A DNA stretch of 64,000 bases from Prorocentrum cordatum (lineage: Eukaryota > Sar > Dinophyceae > Prorocentrales > Prorocentraceae), in NCBI GenBank assembly GCA_963575745.1, contig CAUYUJ010000926.1:1-64000 (forward strand), in the 5' to 3' direction. Positions 12,185 through 24,710 of this stretch are shown here, piece by piece (position 1 is the first letter of the stretch; each line of letters begins with the position of its first letter). The notes beneath the pieces were generated by a model that worked only from the letters and a program-made list of their open reading frames with translations, was not told where the DNA came from and ran no database searches. The position numbers and the translations under genes were made by a program.

Positions 12185-12530
12185 GAAATCGCTCTTGGTG
12201 CTCCCAGAACTCCAGTCCCAGGCAACATTTTGGATGCCCGGAGCCAACTGTAGGCCACTGCGTGCTCTTCGACGTCCCAGAACTCCACTCCCGGGCCACA
12301 TTTTGGATGCCCGGAGCCAACTGTAGGCCACTTCGTGCTCTTCGATTTCCCAGAACTCCATTCCCGGGCCGCATTTTGGATGCCCGGAGCCAACTGTAGG
12401 CCACTTCGTGCTCTTCAAGTTCCCAGAACTCCATTCCTGGGCATGATTTTGAATGCCCGGAGCCAACTGTAGGCCACTTCGTGTTCTTCTAGTTCCCAGA
12501 ATTCCATTCCTGGGCCACATTTTGAATGCT
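12185..12530. repeat. 75-bp tandem repeat, five copies
   Basis: The unit contains ATTTTGGATGCCCGGAGCCA, ACTGTAGGCCACTTCGTGCT and CCCAGAACTCCATTCC. The last copy breaks inside the unit and switches directly to a hexanucleotide repeat at 12531. Confidence 0.9.
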
Positions 12531-12860
12531 GAGGCAGGCTGATGCTGCGGCCGAGGCAGGCTGAGGCTGAAGGCAGGCTGAGGCTGAGGCGAGGCTGAGG
12601 CAGACTGAGGCTGAGGCTGAAGCAGATTTAGGCTGAGGCTGCGGCAGGCTGAGGCTGAGGAGGCTGAGGCAGGCTGATGCTGAGGCAGGCTGAGGCTGAG
12701 GCTGAGGCTGATGCAGGCTGAGGCTGAGGCAGGCTGAGGCTGAGGCCGAGGCTGAAGGCGGACTGAGGCTGAGGCTGAAGCAGGCTGAGGCTGAGGCTGA
12801 GGGAGGCTGAGGCTGAGGCAGGCTGAGGCTGAGGCAGGCTGAGGCTGAGGCTGTGACTGC
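12531..12860. repeat. GAGGCT/GAGGCAG hexanucleotide repeat
   Basis: Interrupted repeats of GAGGCTGAGGCAGGCTGA. The Ser/Leu/Pro/Gln-rich frame on the minus strand follows from the repeat. Confidence 0.9.
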
Positions 12861-13742
12861 GACTGCCGTTGCCGCTGCGACTGTCATCGCGAATGCGATT
12901 GCGACTTCGAGAACAGCAGAATTCCACAACTGGATTTTCACTTGAATCTTAAGGGGAATGCTTTCAGATATGCTTCTACACATCGCTGTTAGGTTGCTTT
13001 GCCGGGATAATTTTCTTCTACGCGATGGGCCGAGGCTTCCGAGCCCGCGGCCGCCCCGGCGCGAAAGCCGTCGCGCGCGACGCCCCGCCCCCTCGCGCAT
13101 TTGTTCTCTTCCGCGCATCCTGGGCCAGTGCCGCGGCGCGCGCGGCGGCCCGCCAGGTCCTTCTTCCATTGCGCGCGCGGCCCAGGGACACTGCGGCGGC
13201 CATCGAGACGGCTTCGCGAGCGCGGAGCAAGGAGCCCGGGGGCCGCCGCGCGCGCCCCGCCCTTCCTGCGCCCCGTCTCTGGGCGCTGGTGCCTGAATTC
13301 TCGCCTCCGTAAGTCAGTTTAGTTTTGTTTCCAGGGCTTCTCATCAAATCATTACTTGTTTTCTCTGGGCGCTCTGCCGGATCTGCGTAGTTCGCATTCG
13401 GGTCTCCTGCGCGACCCTTGCCTGCTCTCCTTCGCCAACCGAATGTTTAGTGGTCAGATTTCGTTGGCCCCGCCCTGCATCTGTATATTTCCTGCGTGGG
13501 TGTGGCGCAGGTCCCCATCAGATCTGTCAATGCCCATTGCAAACCTTTCCTTTGCTGCGCCGAGGAGGCCAGTGCGCTGCGACGCGGGAAGTGCCGTCAG
13601 AGCAGCTCCTGGCGTCGCGGCGAGTTGCTTACCGAGACAAGCGCTCTGCGCAATTTCATACAACATCTGCCCTCGGACTGCCTCGCGCAGACAGCAGGGC
13701 ACCCTGGTTCGCGGGAAAGATGCAGACCCCCCCGGGACTTAC
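12861..13742. other. No confident gene
   Basis: Three or four GC-array units lie at 13070-13260. A minus-strand frame at 13454-13702 reads protein-like (EIAQSACLGKQLAATPGAAL) but has no recognised family and overlaps open plus-strand frames. Confidence 0.4.
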
Positions 13743-14640
13743 AAATGGTGATGATAATGATGGTGATGGTGATGATGATGATGATGATGCTGATATTGTT
13801 GATGTCGATGATGACGATGATGATGATGAGTATGATGATGAGTATGACGATGCTGTTTATGATGATGGCAATGCTGATGATGATGCTGATGATGGTGATG
13901 ATGCGGATGATGGTGGTGGAGGAGGAAGTGATGATGATGATGCTGGCTGGGTGATGGTTGGGCGATGGGGGTGATGATGGTTTGATGGTGGTGGTTGGAT
14001 GATGCCAGCATAATGATTGGACTGCTGCTTTGGTCGTGTGGTTGATGATGGTGACTGCTTGGTGGCTGGATGATGATTGCTCAATGTTGGTTGCATGGTT
14101 ATGATACTGAAGGTGTGACGGTGATGCTGGTGATGACGTGGTGACGGTTGGATGATGGATGGATGATGGTGGCGGGATGATGGTGGCATCGCTGCTTAGG
14201 TGGTGAAGATGATGATGATGACGATGGTGGCGGAATGACTGTTAGATTCAGGTGGTAACGACGGTTTGTCGATGATGGTGACGATGATGATTATTATTGT
14301 TGGATGATGGTCGGGTAATGTTGGTTATGAAGGTGAGATGATGGTGAAGAGGAGGATGAGGTTGATGATGATGATGGTGATGATATTGAAGATGGTTGTT
14401 GGATGATGGTTGGATGATGGTGGTAGGGATGGTACGTATAAGGCTCTTGGTGAAGATGGAGGTTGTGATGCTTATGTATTTGAATGATGGCTGGATGATG
14501 GCTGTATGTGTATGGTTACGATGGTGGAATGGCAATGACGGTGGCTGGGTGCCGGCTGGGTGGTCAGGATTTGTTGATGGTGATGGTGGTAGGATGATGA
14601 TATTCATGATGGTTGAATGGTGATGTTGATGATGGTGATG
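13743..14640. repeat. GAT-rich trinucleotide region
   Basis: Interrupted GATGATGGT repeats with drifted stretches such as GGTTGGATGATGG. Poly-His and poly-Asp frames are repeat artefacts. Confidence 0.85.
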
Positions 14641-14794
14641 GTGATAATGTCTGCCCGATGGTCGGATGGTGGTTGGAGCGTGTTTCTTCATCGCTTTGCG
14701 CATAATGGGCATATAGCCCCCTTGGACCTCCTCCCCCCTATAACGTAACGCCCCTCCCCCCTCAGTGCGCTCCGGGCACTGCCGCCGTGCGCAT

Positions 14795-15070
14795 CGGGAT
14801 CCCCATCGGCGTCCGCATAGGAAGTCCGCATTGGAAATCTCATGGGGTCCACATAGGCATGCGCATGCGCATCTGCATAGGGATCCGCACGCCGCGTAAG
14901 GAACCGAATAGGAATTCGCATAGGGATTCGAAGGGCTCTGCGCATGGGCATCCACATAGGCATCCGCATCGGCATCCGCACGAGCATCCGCATAGGGCTC
15001 CGCGCATGGATCCGCATAGGGCTCCGCCTTGGTCCGCATAGGGATTCGGATAGAGACCAGCACTGGGGTC
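14795..15070. repeat. GCATCCGCATAGG minisatellite
   Basis: Short units of 6-15 nt built from GCATCCGCATAGG and GCATAGGGCTCCGC. The unit is degenerate. Confidence 0.8.
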
Positions 15071-15117
15071 CGCATGTGGAACCGAAATTGCTGTTCTTGG
15101 TAAAAACTCTTATCCTT

Positions 15118-15245
15118 TCTTCTGCTCCTCCTTGTCCCCCTCCTCTTTCGCCTCCTTCTCCCCCTCCTCCTCCTTCTACTTCTCCTCCCCCTAGAAGGAG
15201 GAGGAGCAGGAGGAGGAGGTGGAGGTGGAGGTGGCGGAGGAGGGA
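15118..15245. repeat. Pyrimidine tract facing purine tract
   Basis: A (CTC)n/CTTCTC run (about 15118-15193) meets a (GGA)n run (15195-15245) at CCCCCTAGAAGGAGG, giving an imperfect inverted repeat that could form a long hairpin or triplex. Confidence 0.75.
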
Positions 15246-15394
15246 GAAGAAGAACGTCGCATTCTATTCTCAGCACTTCCCTGGCGTGGCGTCTAGTTGT
15301 CCGCAGCAAATCCTCACCTACATGCTCGTTCTACCTGTCCTGTGCACGCAGGCATTGTCGGGACACCAGCGCTGCGTGCACGCGGATGCTGCGG

Positions 15395-15610
15395 TGTAGA
15401 AAGGCGTTGTGGTGTGCACAGGCGCTGCGGTGTATGCAAGCATTCTGTTGTACACAGACGCTGTGTTGCACATGGTTGCTGCGGTGTTACACATTCGCTG
15501 TGGTGTATACAGGCGTTGCGTCGCACACGGCTGTTGCGGTGTACGCAGGCGCTGTGGTGTACACGCGCGCTGTGGTGCACGCGAGCATTGTGGTGTACAC
15601 AGGCTCTGTG
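15395..15610. repeat. Minisatellite of GTGTACACAGGCGCTGTG units
   Basis: About ten units of 18-27 bp with GGTGTACAC and GCGCTGTGG. The GTGTACAC core is palindromic. Confidence 0.8.
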
Positions 15611-15834
15611 TGGCAGGTCGCCGCCTACATGCTGCTCGCGTCCTCGTCGTCGTCGCTCGTCGCTCCTCGCTCATCGCTCGTCGCTTATCGTCGTCGTGCG
15701 CGCGGGCGCGGTTGTGATGCCGGAGCCACGCGACGGTGGGGGGGGGGGGCGTTACACTCTACTCCCCCCAGCCCCCCTATAATACCCACTGTCGCCTATA
15801 GTGCCAACTGTCGCCTATGGTGGCACGGATGATC

Positions 15835-15867
15835 TGATGATGGTGATGGTGATGTTGGTAAGTATGG

Positions 15868-15910
<43 letters not shown>

Positions 15911-16350
15911 GTGATGATGTTTGGGTGATGATGGTAAGGATGGTTTGGTGATGGTGGCGATGGTTGGATGATGGTGGTAATGACGGCTCGACGATGATAC
16001 GGTTGGAATATGGGTGAATGGTGACGCGAATCGTGGTTAGATGATGATGGTGGTGGTTGCGGGATGGTTTGTTGATGAGAGTAACTATGGGTTGGCGACG
16101 ACGATGGTGGTTGAACGATGCCTGGATAATGAGTGGATGTTGAGGGTTTGCTGATGCTGATTGTTGTGCTGTGGCAATGCTGATTGCGGGGTGATGGTTG
16201 GTTTGTAATGATATCGATGCCTTGGTGATGATGGCGTTGGTGGTCATAGCTGGATGATGATTGGATGATGATTGTAATGCTTGTTTGACGATGATGATGG
16301 CGGTGATGATGTGGCGGATGATGATGAGTTTGATGATGATGATTATGATA

Positions 16351-16405
<55 letters not shown>

Positions 16406-16766
16406 CGTTGATGGTAACCAGTCGGTGGCTGGATGATGAGTGGATGAGATTGATACCGATTGCTCTATTGTGAAAATTGCTGGATGGTGGTTGGATCGTA
16501 ATGGAAGTCGTGGTTTGATGGGTATGATGGTTGTGCTGGTGGCAGGATGCTTGCTGGGTTATGACGCGAATACTCAGTTGATGATGGTTATGGTCATGAT
16601 GTTGCTTGGTTGATGCTGGCTGAATGGTGATGTTGGATGATGGTTGTTTAATGATGGTGGTGATGGTGGAACCTGGATGGTTGCTGGATGGCGATGGTAT
16701 CGCCAGTATGATGATGGTGGTGATGGCTGGACGATGTCTGGAATAGGATGATATCGGAGACAAGGG

Positions 16767-16826
<60 letters not shown>

Positions 16827-16850
16827 CGGTGGTGATGCTGGCGGTGGTGA
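15835..16850. repeat. GAT trinucleotide region, second block
   Basis: Three pure GAT runs (about 15868-15910, 16340-16405, 16768-16828) joined by drifted GGTTGGATGATGGT sequence. A minus-strand frame of more than 500 codons across this block is an artefact of the triplet. Confidence 0.9.
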
Positions 16851-16879
16851 TGATGGTGGCTTGGTGACGATGGTGTTGA

Positions 16880-18466
16880 TGGTTTCTTTCTCAGCGCAGG
16901 GCCACCCGGGTTGCCTTGGGGTGGCTCCTGGCGCTCTGCTGGTGCCCCCGCTGGGCCCTCTTGTAGAGTCTCGGGGTCCTCTCACGGTTCTGTTGCTGGG
17001 CACCATTGGGGCCACCCCGCGAGGCCAATCCCGCTGAAACCAGCCAGTGCGAGCACGCCAACACACAGCGCAGCACGTATTGTAGCTAATTTCCTTCGGC
17101 CGTTTTTGGGGGACCGTCTTTGGCAACACGAGAGCGCATTTGCCGTACATTGGGCTGTTTTGGGCCGTCCGTGGCCAAACTCGCATCATCGGGGGTTGCG
17201 CATTTGGGCCGTCTAAAGTTTTGCTCCGGTTGTCCCGTGCTCTTGGGCCGCCTTGGGGCCCTCTTGAGGATTTTTTGTGCCTGTTGGCTCCTCCAGGCCC
17301 AATAAGGGGAGTATGTCGGCCACCTCGGGGCCGCCTCGGAACCCGAGAAGCGCGCTGGGGCGGCAGGGGCAGGATATTGGAGGATAACAAAACGGCAACA
17401 TCAACAGTCTTTCGATTATAGTGGTTTCTTGGGGGGTCTCCGAGACAAGACTATTATGCGGTTTTGTTGGGTGAGCAGTGTTGGTGACGGTTACGCTAGC
17501 TTGAACCATCTTGGGGCATCGTATTTCGGTTGCAACTTCAGGGAGGTCATGTACAGAGCGTGCCCTGGTCCGAGATCTGGCTCAATCCCGCTAGATCCCG
17601 CTCAATCCAGCTCGATCCGGTTTATTCCGAGGCCCACTCCGGCGTGACAGCCCCCCAATGGGGCTTAATCCTCCTTCGTCCTTCCGACGACGACCTCCCA
17701 GTAGTTTCATCCTCATCGTGGGGGGGCGCCTTCGCCGAATAGGGCTCGTTGCTTGGTGCCAACACGGGGCCCGACGCCCCTTGATCTGCGACGTCGGCCC
17801 CACTGAGGTCCGCAGACCCCAGGGGCGTCTCGCGCGCGCACGGTCGAAACACAGCAAATCCTGACGCTTCGGGTATCCCCACCAACCCGCTCGGCAGACG
17901 TGTGGTCTGTTGGTACAGAACAGGTCACGACCTCTCCTGGCGTGCAGGAGCCAATTCACTCGCATGTGTGCATCAGCTACCCTGGCCGTTTGCAGTCAGC
18001 TCAGCCAGCTCCCCTTCAGCCTGCGGCCCCGCCAGCGGTAGGTTCTGATTCCGGGCTCGGCCGCTGTGCTCTTAGGCTTGCGCGTTGCCAATTTGACAAG
18101 CCCGTGGCCCGGACCTCTCAGCTCGGCGACTTCGAATCCGCGTCCGCCCGCGACTTAAAAAAGTATCGCCACCAATTTGACACGCCGTCGGCGCTTCCGC
18201 CCGCGGCCGTTGACTAAAAAAGGTATCCCCACCAATATTGCCTGGGTCCTAATCGGCACCTTCGTGGACGTGTTCTCGGTGCTGATTTGTGATACCTCCC
18301 GCGCCATTTTGGCTGCGTCGTGCCCAGTTCCGCTCTGTGCCGGGCGCCGTTCGGTTACCTGTTTTTTCTTTCGTTTCGGAGTGGCCCGCCGTAGCTTGCG
18401 TTCGACTCGTCTTCCCGCGCCCGCGTACCAAAAAGTATCCCCACCAGCCGATGAGAGCTGATATAA
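16880..18466. other. No gene; scattered short repeats
   Basis: Includes CTTGGGGCC-type motif near 16900-17300, CTCAATCC(C/A)GCT repeats at 17578-17630, and GTATCCCCACCAA-type motifs near 17872, 18158, 18222 and 18428. No protein family was recognised on either strand. Confidence 0.5.
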
Positions 18467-19060
18467 TTGTTGCCGTTTTGGGGTGCTCTTGGGGCTCTCC
18501 CGCGGCCCCCCAGAGGCCTCCATTCGGGCTCGATTGGGGGGCCTCAGGCCCCCGTGAAGGCAAGGTTCAATGCGTGCCCTTACATGTTTGAAGGCTGTTG
18601 GACTCTTGGGGGCTCCTTGGGTGGCTCCAGGAGCACTTGGAGTCCCCTTGTGGCCATGCTGGGTGAGAAGTATGCCAGGAGCTATATATTGAACTACGCC
18701 GTGTTCGGTTACCTTGGGTCATGCGGGAGCCATCTTGGAGCATCGCAGGCCTTCTTGAAGCCATCTTGGGCGACAACGGACCCCCTGACACCTCCGTCCC
18801 CCTCCCGTCCACAGGGTCACGTGGGAGCCTCTTTGGGGCACCTTGGGGACTTTTTAGGCGCCTCTTGGGGCCTCCGTGGCACATCTTGGGGCCGTCTCCG
18901 GGCACCTTTTGGAAGCTTCGGGGGCCATTTTGGAGGAGATGGATCAAATGAGGAGAGTTCCTCAATTAAGACTCCCCCGAGGAGGCCAAATTGTGGCCCA
19001 AACCGTTGTAATATCACTGATTTGAACCTTCGCGCCGAGGCCTCTTGGGGCGTCATTGGG
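18467..19060. repeat. Dense cluster of dispersed CTTGGGGCC motif
   Basis: TTGGGGCC, CTTGGGG and GGGGCCATTTTGG words recur every 15-30 bp. The same vocabulary occurs at 19540-19680, 19780-19900, 20330-20430, 20650-20780, 21110-21330, 25270-25345, 28370-28560, 30110-30310 and 43130-43250. Confidence 0.6.
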
Positions 19061-19917
19061 TGTTTCTGAGCAGGGGGGTAGTGGGAGGGGCGAACCATTC
19101 CCCAAAGGAGAAGAAAGGGATTGTGGAAGAGGAAAGAACGAACTCGTCAGACCACCTATGCCCAGAGGGCTTGTGAGATTTAACAACGCTGCCTGGCTTA
19201 TTTCACACATGCCTGCAGGATCTCACACGCCGTTGGCCCAATGGGCCTGCGACTCGTGGTCCTTGTGCGGTGTTGTGTGACATGACCCGGTCTGATATGA
19301 CCGAAGTTTGAACAACATTGAGCGAGCAGTTCGTGTTTGGGAGGAGCGGGCAACAAAAATCACGTCAGAACGATCGGGGTGTGGCACTACATGGAGTCCT
19401 CGTCGGCACATGTCCATCTGCAGGCAGCAAGTCCCGCCATCGTATCAACCCAAAGTTCGAAGGGCCCTGGGAGTGTCACGTGTGACACCTCGTGTCTTCA
19501 GGTTTGGGAGAACCGCTGTGATGAGAGGCCGTCCTGGGTCCGACGGGAGGCCCTCTTGGGCAGTTTTGGGGCCGTCTTGGATGCCTTCTGCGCCTTCGTT
19601 GGAGGCTCGTGTGCCATCTTTGGACCCTCGTGGAGGCCTCGTGGGCTGTCTTAGGGCCATCATGGGGACTCTTTAGGCAGTTCTGAGCTGGTTGAAGCCC
19701 AATAGGCGAGAATGCGAAAATAATCAACAAAACAACCGAGGGGAATCGAATCTTATGGTTTGTGGCTTCTTCTTGCCCTGTCAGAAGGCCCCTTGTGGCC
19801 CCTGATACCTCTTGGAGGCAGCCTGGGCCGTCTTGAGGCCATACTCGGCCGCTTTGGGGCAACACTGGCCTGGTGCCGAGGCATGTTGAGCCATCCTGGT
19901 GACCCGACAAACAGGGG
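19061..19917. other. No gene recognised
   Basis: Unique-looking sequence with two patches of the CTTGGGGCC motif. No conserved protein segment seen. Confidence 0.45.
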
Positions 19918-20130
19918 GCATTTCGATTCCTCCGATTCGATTCGATTCGATTTCGATGGCTTCCGATTCCGATTCGATTCGACTTCGGATTCCGATTTGG
20001 GTTCTGATTTCTCAATGGAGACCTAACCAGCCTGCCGATGTCCGCCGATTCGAATTCTTCCGACTCGGCTGCAGATTTCCGCCGATCCGATTCATTTCGA
20101 TCGCCGATCCGACTTGTCGATTCGATTCTG
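19918..20130. repeat. GATTCGATTC short tandem repeat
   Basis: Degenerate 5-7-nt units (GATTC, GATTCC, CGATT) that gradually lose identity toward 20130. Confidence 0.85.
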
Positions 20131-21420
20131 GGCTCCCCTGGGGTGTGTGCATGCATGCGCCTGTCTGGTGGTAGACCCGACAAAGCACCTGGCATTCTAA
20201 CACGCCCATATCGTGCAGGCGCGGTGGTGGATGCTGCTTTTTGGGGAGGGGCCTTTCTGGGAGGTGCGCTCCTCTCTCGGGGGGCACCCTGGGGTATGAC
20301 TGGGCAGTGCAGGAGTTGAGTTGCTTGGACCACCTTGGACGCTTCGCTCGTGCCTCTTGGGGTGCTTCGAGGCCTCTTTCGGATGTCGTTGGTGCCACTT
20401 GGGCCGTCCTGGGAGCCTCTTGGATGTGGTCGTTCGGGTCGCATTTCGGCACGAACCACATGGTTACGGAAAGAATGGGCACAATGTCCAACAGCAGTTC
20501 TTGTTCATGTTGAACAGGGCTCGCTGTCCGCGCCGCCGCGGCCTGTGTTCATCTGAGAGCCGCCTGCCCAACAGCGGCCGCTGTTGGTTTGGGGCAACAC
20601 TTGTCGTTGTCCATTGTACCCATTTTTTCCGTACCCATGTCGGGCGTCCAAAGTCTTGGGGAGTCTCCGGCGCGTTCTGGACATCCTTGCACGCCGTTTG
20701 CGGGCCTCCTGGGCCGTCTTCGCTTGAGCAAGATTGAGGGCCCTTCGGCAGCGCCTTCGGGACTTCTCGGGCGGTTCGCAGTGGAAAGTATTGGTGGCAT
20801 ATGGGCAATCCTGGGACTCAAAAATGGTAACAACTGTGTGTTTACTGTGACTTTTGCAGCTGGGCGTCTCTGGTCGTAGAGAAATGCAGCGACACATTTC
20901 TTACCAGCGCGGCCTGCTGAATCTGGGACCACGGTGAGGACTTCCCCACATAACACATCAATCCTTCCAACCGTCCCTCGGCCGCGGCATTGTCCCGTGC
21001 CCCAGTATTGGCCTTGGCACGGCAAGACATGGATAGACGGCCTGCACGATAGCCACCAACACTGCAAGCGACGGTCCAGTATGGCATCCAAGAGTATTCC
21101 AGATAGCCTCAAGACGGCCCGAGGAGGCCACTCGGGCCACCCAGGATGGCCCGAGTGTCCCAACATGTGTCAAATCTTGTGTTTTCAAGGTTGGCCGTAT
21201 TGCTTTTCGGCGTCCGATAGTCTTTCAAGGCTGCAATAGGATAGGCACCAGAAGTGCTCAAGAAGGGTCCACGACGGGCCCAGAGGCCCCCATGAGGTCG
21301 CCAAAGCGCCCAAGAGGGCTTTATCAGAGCGTCAAGTCGTGGAAAGGCCAACAGGACAATTTGTACATGACGCCGCCATGGGCGCAGCAGGACCTTAGAA
21401 GGGTCAGAAACTAGACATCT
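20131..21420. other. No gene; CTTGGGGCC motif patches
   Basis: Motif patches at 20330-20430, 20650-20780 and 21110-21330. The open frames that overlap them translate the repeat vocabulary and show no domain. Confidence 0.5.
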
Positions 21421-23010
21421 GACTTACTTGTTTTTGTTGCGACGTGTCTCCCCCAAGGTCTGGACTTCTTCCTCAGGACCAGCTTCTCATCCCGAGCGTT
21501 TCAGATTGTCCTCAGGCTTTGTGAGTACCCCTGGATGCCGAAAATTGCAAAACATCTCCCGTCGTAATGCTTTTCGTTGCGCGAGGATGGCAGTGAATCC
21601 CAAGGAAACCCCCAGAAGAGATGCTAAGATCGGCGGCGAGCCCATGGGGGGAGTGAGAGGGAGAAGGCCTTCTCAGAAGGCTCGGAAGTCCCCCCGCCTT
21701 TGATCCGTGTTCTAAGCTTTCCGTGGAGACACGGTTCATTTGTCAGAAGGCGCGAGGGTTTCTCAGAAGCCCCGCCGTCTCCCGAGAGGACCTTCTCCTC
21801 CAGCTTTTCCCCCCCCCCCCCCCCCCTCTCGCCGCCGAAGATTGGGCTTCGAGTTCCCCTCTGAACTGGGTCACCCGCTGGGGCGCAAAGATGACCGCTC
21901 TTCGTGCTTCGCGGCCTGGGCCAGATAGGTGCTCTTCTCCACCTGGCGGCCAGCGAGGGGGGAAGTGAGAAGGAGAAGACCTCCTCAGAAGGCGGCGTGG
22001 CTTCCGAAAAGGCCTCCGAACAGGACGAACCCCAAAAAGAAATGAACCTGGGTTTATAATGTTCCCAGAGGATCGACCATGGTTCAGAGTGCCCCCCCGC
22101 GCAACATTATGAATCTGGGTTTGAATGCTCCGGGACATCTTGATTGGGGTTCATAATGTTCCCCCCCAGAACAGTATAAAGTTTGGTTTATACTGTTCCA
22201 GACATATCGACCCAAAACATATATGAATTTGGCTTCGCAATGTTCTGGGAATATTGACTGGGGCTAATAATGCCTCGGGAATACTGAGCCCGGGTTTTTC
22301 CTTATGGGGAAGATAAAAATAGTAATAATACTAAGAATGGAGGCTGAGGGGTTTCGCCTGAGCCATAGGCCGATATTCTTAATCCGTGTTCATGATTGCA
22401 GAATGATTATCATTATCATTTTCCCCAAACCCCGCGCCTCCAAACTTGGATTCATTATGTTGGAATATTGATCCTGTTCCGTTATCGCTAGAACATCAAA
22501 AGTGGGGTATCGTAATGTTCTGGGAATAGTAGATTCATGATTCCGGAATGATAGTGATCCGGCGAAGGGGGGGCGCTTGAGAAGGAGTTTGGATTGGGAT
22601 CAACCCTGGTTCATTATGTCTGAGTATCGACCCCAGATGCATTTTTCCGGAATGGCAGTGATCCGGGGAGGGGGGGGCACCGATCTTATACTAGATTTAG
22701 GTCCTTGATTCTTAGGTAATAAACCACGGTCGACGAGGATTTCGCGCTCACCCTCCCTCCGAAGGCTTCTCAGATGGGCATCTCCGGAGGTCTTCTCAGA
22801 AGGCCTCCGGCCTTCAGAGGTGTTCTGCGTCGTCGGCAAAGGCTTTTGTTCTCAAAAGGCCCAGTCCTTTCCGGAGCCTTCTGAGGAGGCCCGCTCCATC
22901 TCACTTTCGCCCTTCGCTCGCCGCCGCTCCAAGGGGCGGCGCGAGGGCGCGAATCTACTCGCGCTTCGAATTGCGCGCAGCGCGGAGCACGAAGCTCGGC
23001 GACCCGGCAG
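21421..23010. repeat. TCTCAGAAGGC palindromes and degenerate AATGTTC repeats
   Basis: CTTCTCAGAAGGC-type near-palindromes occur at about 21664, 21742, 21763, 21982, 22793 and 22873. Between 22040 and 22640 a degenerate unit of about 57 bp repeats GGTTTATAATGTTCC and GAATATTGA. AT content is higher than in the flanks. No gene recognised. Confidence 0.55.
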
Positions 23011-23017
23011 AAGAGCT

Positions 23018-23039
23018 TCCGTAGCCGTTTTGGCTCAGG
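23018..23039 (+). other. Relict dinoflagellate spliced-leader sequence
   Basis: The 22 nt TCCGTAGCC-G-TTTTGGCTCA-G-G match the conserved dinoflagellate spliced leader (DCCGUAGCC-A-UUUUGGCUCA-A-G) at 20 of 22 positions; both differences are A to G. No GT follows the leader, as a functional SL RNA gene would need, so this fits a leader copied into DNA with a retroposed mRNA. A short plus-strand frame from ATG 23078 to 23179 follows but is not recognised. Confidence 0.75.
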
Positions 23040-23779
23040 CGCGGCGCGGCCTGGCGGGTCTGCGCCAGGGCGGGGCGATGGACGGTTGCGGGCCGGGTGC
23101 AGCGGGCGATGTCGTAGGGCACCAACTTGACATTTGCACCGATCCTGGCGAGGCCGATCCTGGGCCCAGGCATCTCTGAGCCCAGGGCGCTGCGGTATCT
23201 CTGCCCACGGGCGTGTCCGCCAGATTCCGGGCCCCGGGGCCATCACAGACCGATCTGGCTCCAAAAGTGCCGCGGGCATACGGGGTCCCAGGGTCCAGCC
23301 GTGACTTGTGATTGGGGTCTCATGCCTTCCCCGACGTCAGCTCGCAGGGTGGGCCCAGGATCGGCCCCTGTCCTGGCCCAGCCCTGCGGGCGCGCACAAC
23401 TGGGGACGTCCATCAAGGGAGGGAAGTGTCATCATGAAACGTGGCCTAAAAAACAAAAAACGCCTCATCCTCCGTTTTTTCGTTTTTCCCCCTCGGGGGC
23501 GGCAGCGGCAGAGAAAAAAAAAAAAAAAAAAACAAACGGACAATTCCAGGAAACCGAAAACAACTCCCTGCTTTTAGCCCCGCCACGTCAAAACTCCCGT
23601 CGCAATCTGCCCACGCAATACGGGGGGGGTGAAACAAATTGGCCGCGGAAGGTGCCGCCGCTTCGCGCTCTCATCAGATCGGGCCGCCCCTGCCCTGGAA
23701 TCTCGTCCTTTCCCCCTCCTTCCTCTTCTTCTCCCCCAAATCACACCGCCCCCATCCGCCTCCTTCCCGCGGCGGCGTC
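23040..23779. other. Sequence downstream of the leader relict, with poly-A
   Basis: An A19 tract lies at 23514-23532, about 475 bp after the leader relict, with AAAAAACAAAAAAC just before it (23447-23461). The leader and the poly-A could be the two ends of one retroposed transcript, but no coding frame between them is recognisable. Confidence 0.4.
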
Positions 23780-24217
23780 GGCGGCAGCGACGACGACGAC
23801 GGCGACGACGTCGACGACGACGACCCCCCGCGCGCGGGGCGGGGCCGCCGCGCGCTCACGCGCGAGACGGACGGCGGCGGCGGCAGCGAACGACGGCGAC
23901 GACGGCGGCGAACGACGTCGATGGCGACGGACGGCGGCGACGGCGGCAAGGGGAGTCCGGGGCCCCTCGGGGGGGGGGGCCCTTCGTCGCCACGACTGGG
24001 AATCGGTTTCGAAATCTTGGTCAGAACGCACTCCTGGAGAGGACGGCGACGCGCGAGACGGATGTCGGTCGGCGGCGGCGGCGGCGAGCGGCGAGCGACG
24101 ACGGTGGCGAACGACGGCGACGAACGGCGGCGACGGCGGCAAGGGGAGTCTGGGGCCCCTCCCCTATTCGTCGCCACGAGTGGGATCGGCCTCAAAATCC
24201 TGGTCAGAACGCGCTCC

Positions 24218-24259
<42 letters not shown>

Positions 24260-24305
24260 GCACGACGACGACGACGACGGGGACCGCGACGGGGACCACG
24301 ACGGG

Positions 24306-24340
<35 letters not shown>

Positions 24341-24405
24341 CGACGACGACGACGACGACGACGTCGACGTCGACGTCGACGTCGACGTCGACGTCGACGT
24401 CGACG

Positions 24406-24451
<46 letters not shown>

Positions 24452-24710
24452 TGACCGACGACGACGACGACGGCAGCGGCGGCGGCGAGGGGCTCGAGGG
24501 CGAAGGGATCCGCCATCTCCTCCTCCGGTGCACGCTACACACGCCACACACAGTCATACACACGCACACACCACGCATCATACTCGAAACCCTCCACTCC
24601 TCCGCCTCCCCCAGGACGACGACGACGACGACGACGGCGACGAGCGAGCGACTGACTGACTGACTGACTGACTGACCGACCGACCGACCGACCGACCGAC
24701 GACGACGGTG
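23780..24710. repeat. GAC/ACG trinucleotide array ending in GACT then GACC
   Basis: Long (GAC)n tracts with (GTCGAC)n interruptions at 24362-24410, ending in (GACT)n at about 24648-24675, (GACC)n at 24676-24700 and GAC again. A duplicated block containing CCAGCCTCTCGCCAGTCCGC follows at about 24713 and 24773. Frames of 250-500 codons here are repeat artefacts. Confidence 0.9.

Noticed and set aside
15777-17390. A 537-codon minus-strand open frame
   Set aside because: Most of it translates GAT repeats (poly-Ser, poly-Ile, His-rich); no domain and no splice logic.
23018-23039. A functional spliced-leader RNA gene
   Set aside because: No GT donor follows the leader and two positions differ, so a relict is the better reading.
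23127-24663. Plus-strand frames of 340-510 codons
   Set aside because: They translate (GAC)n as Asp, Arg or Thr runs in all three frames.
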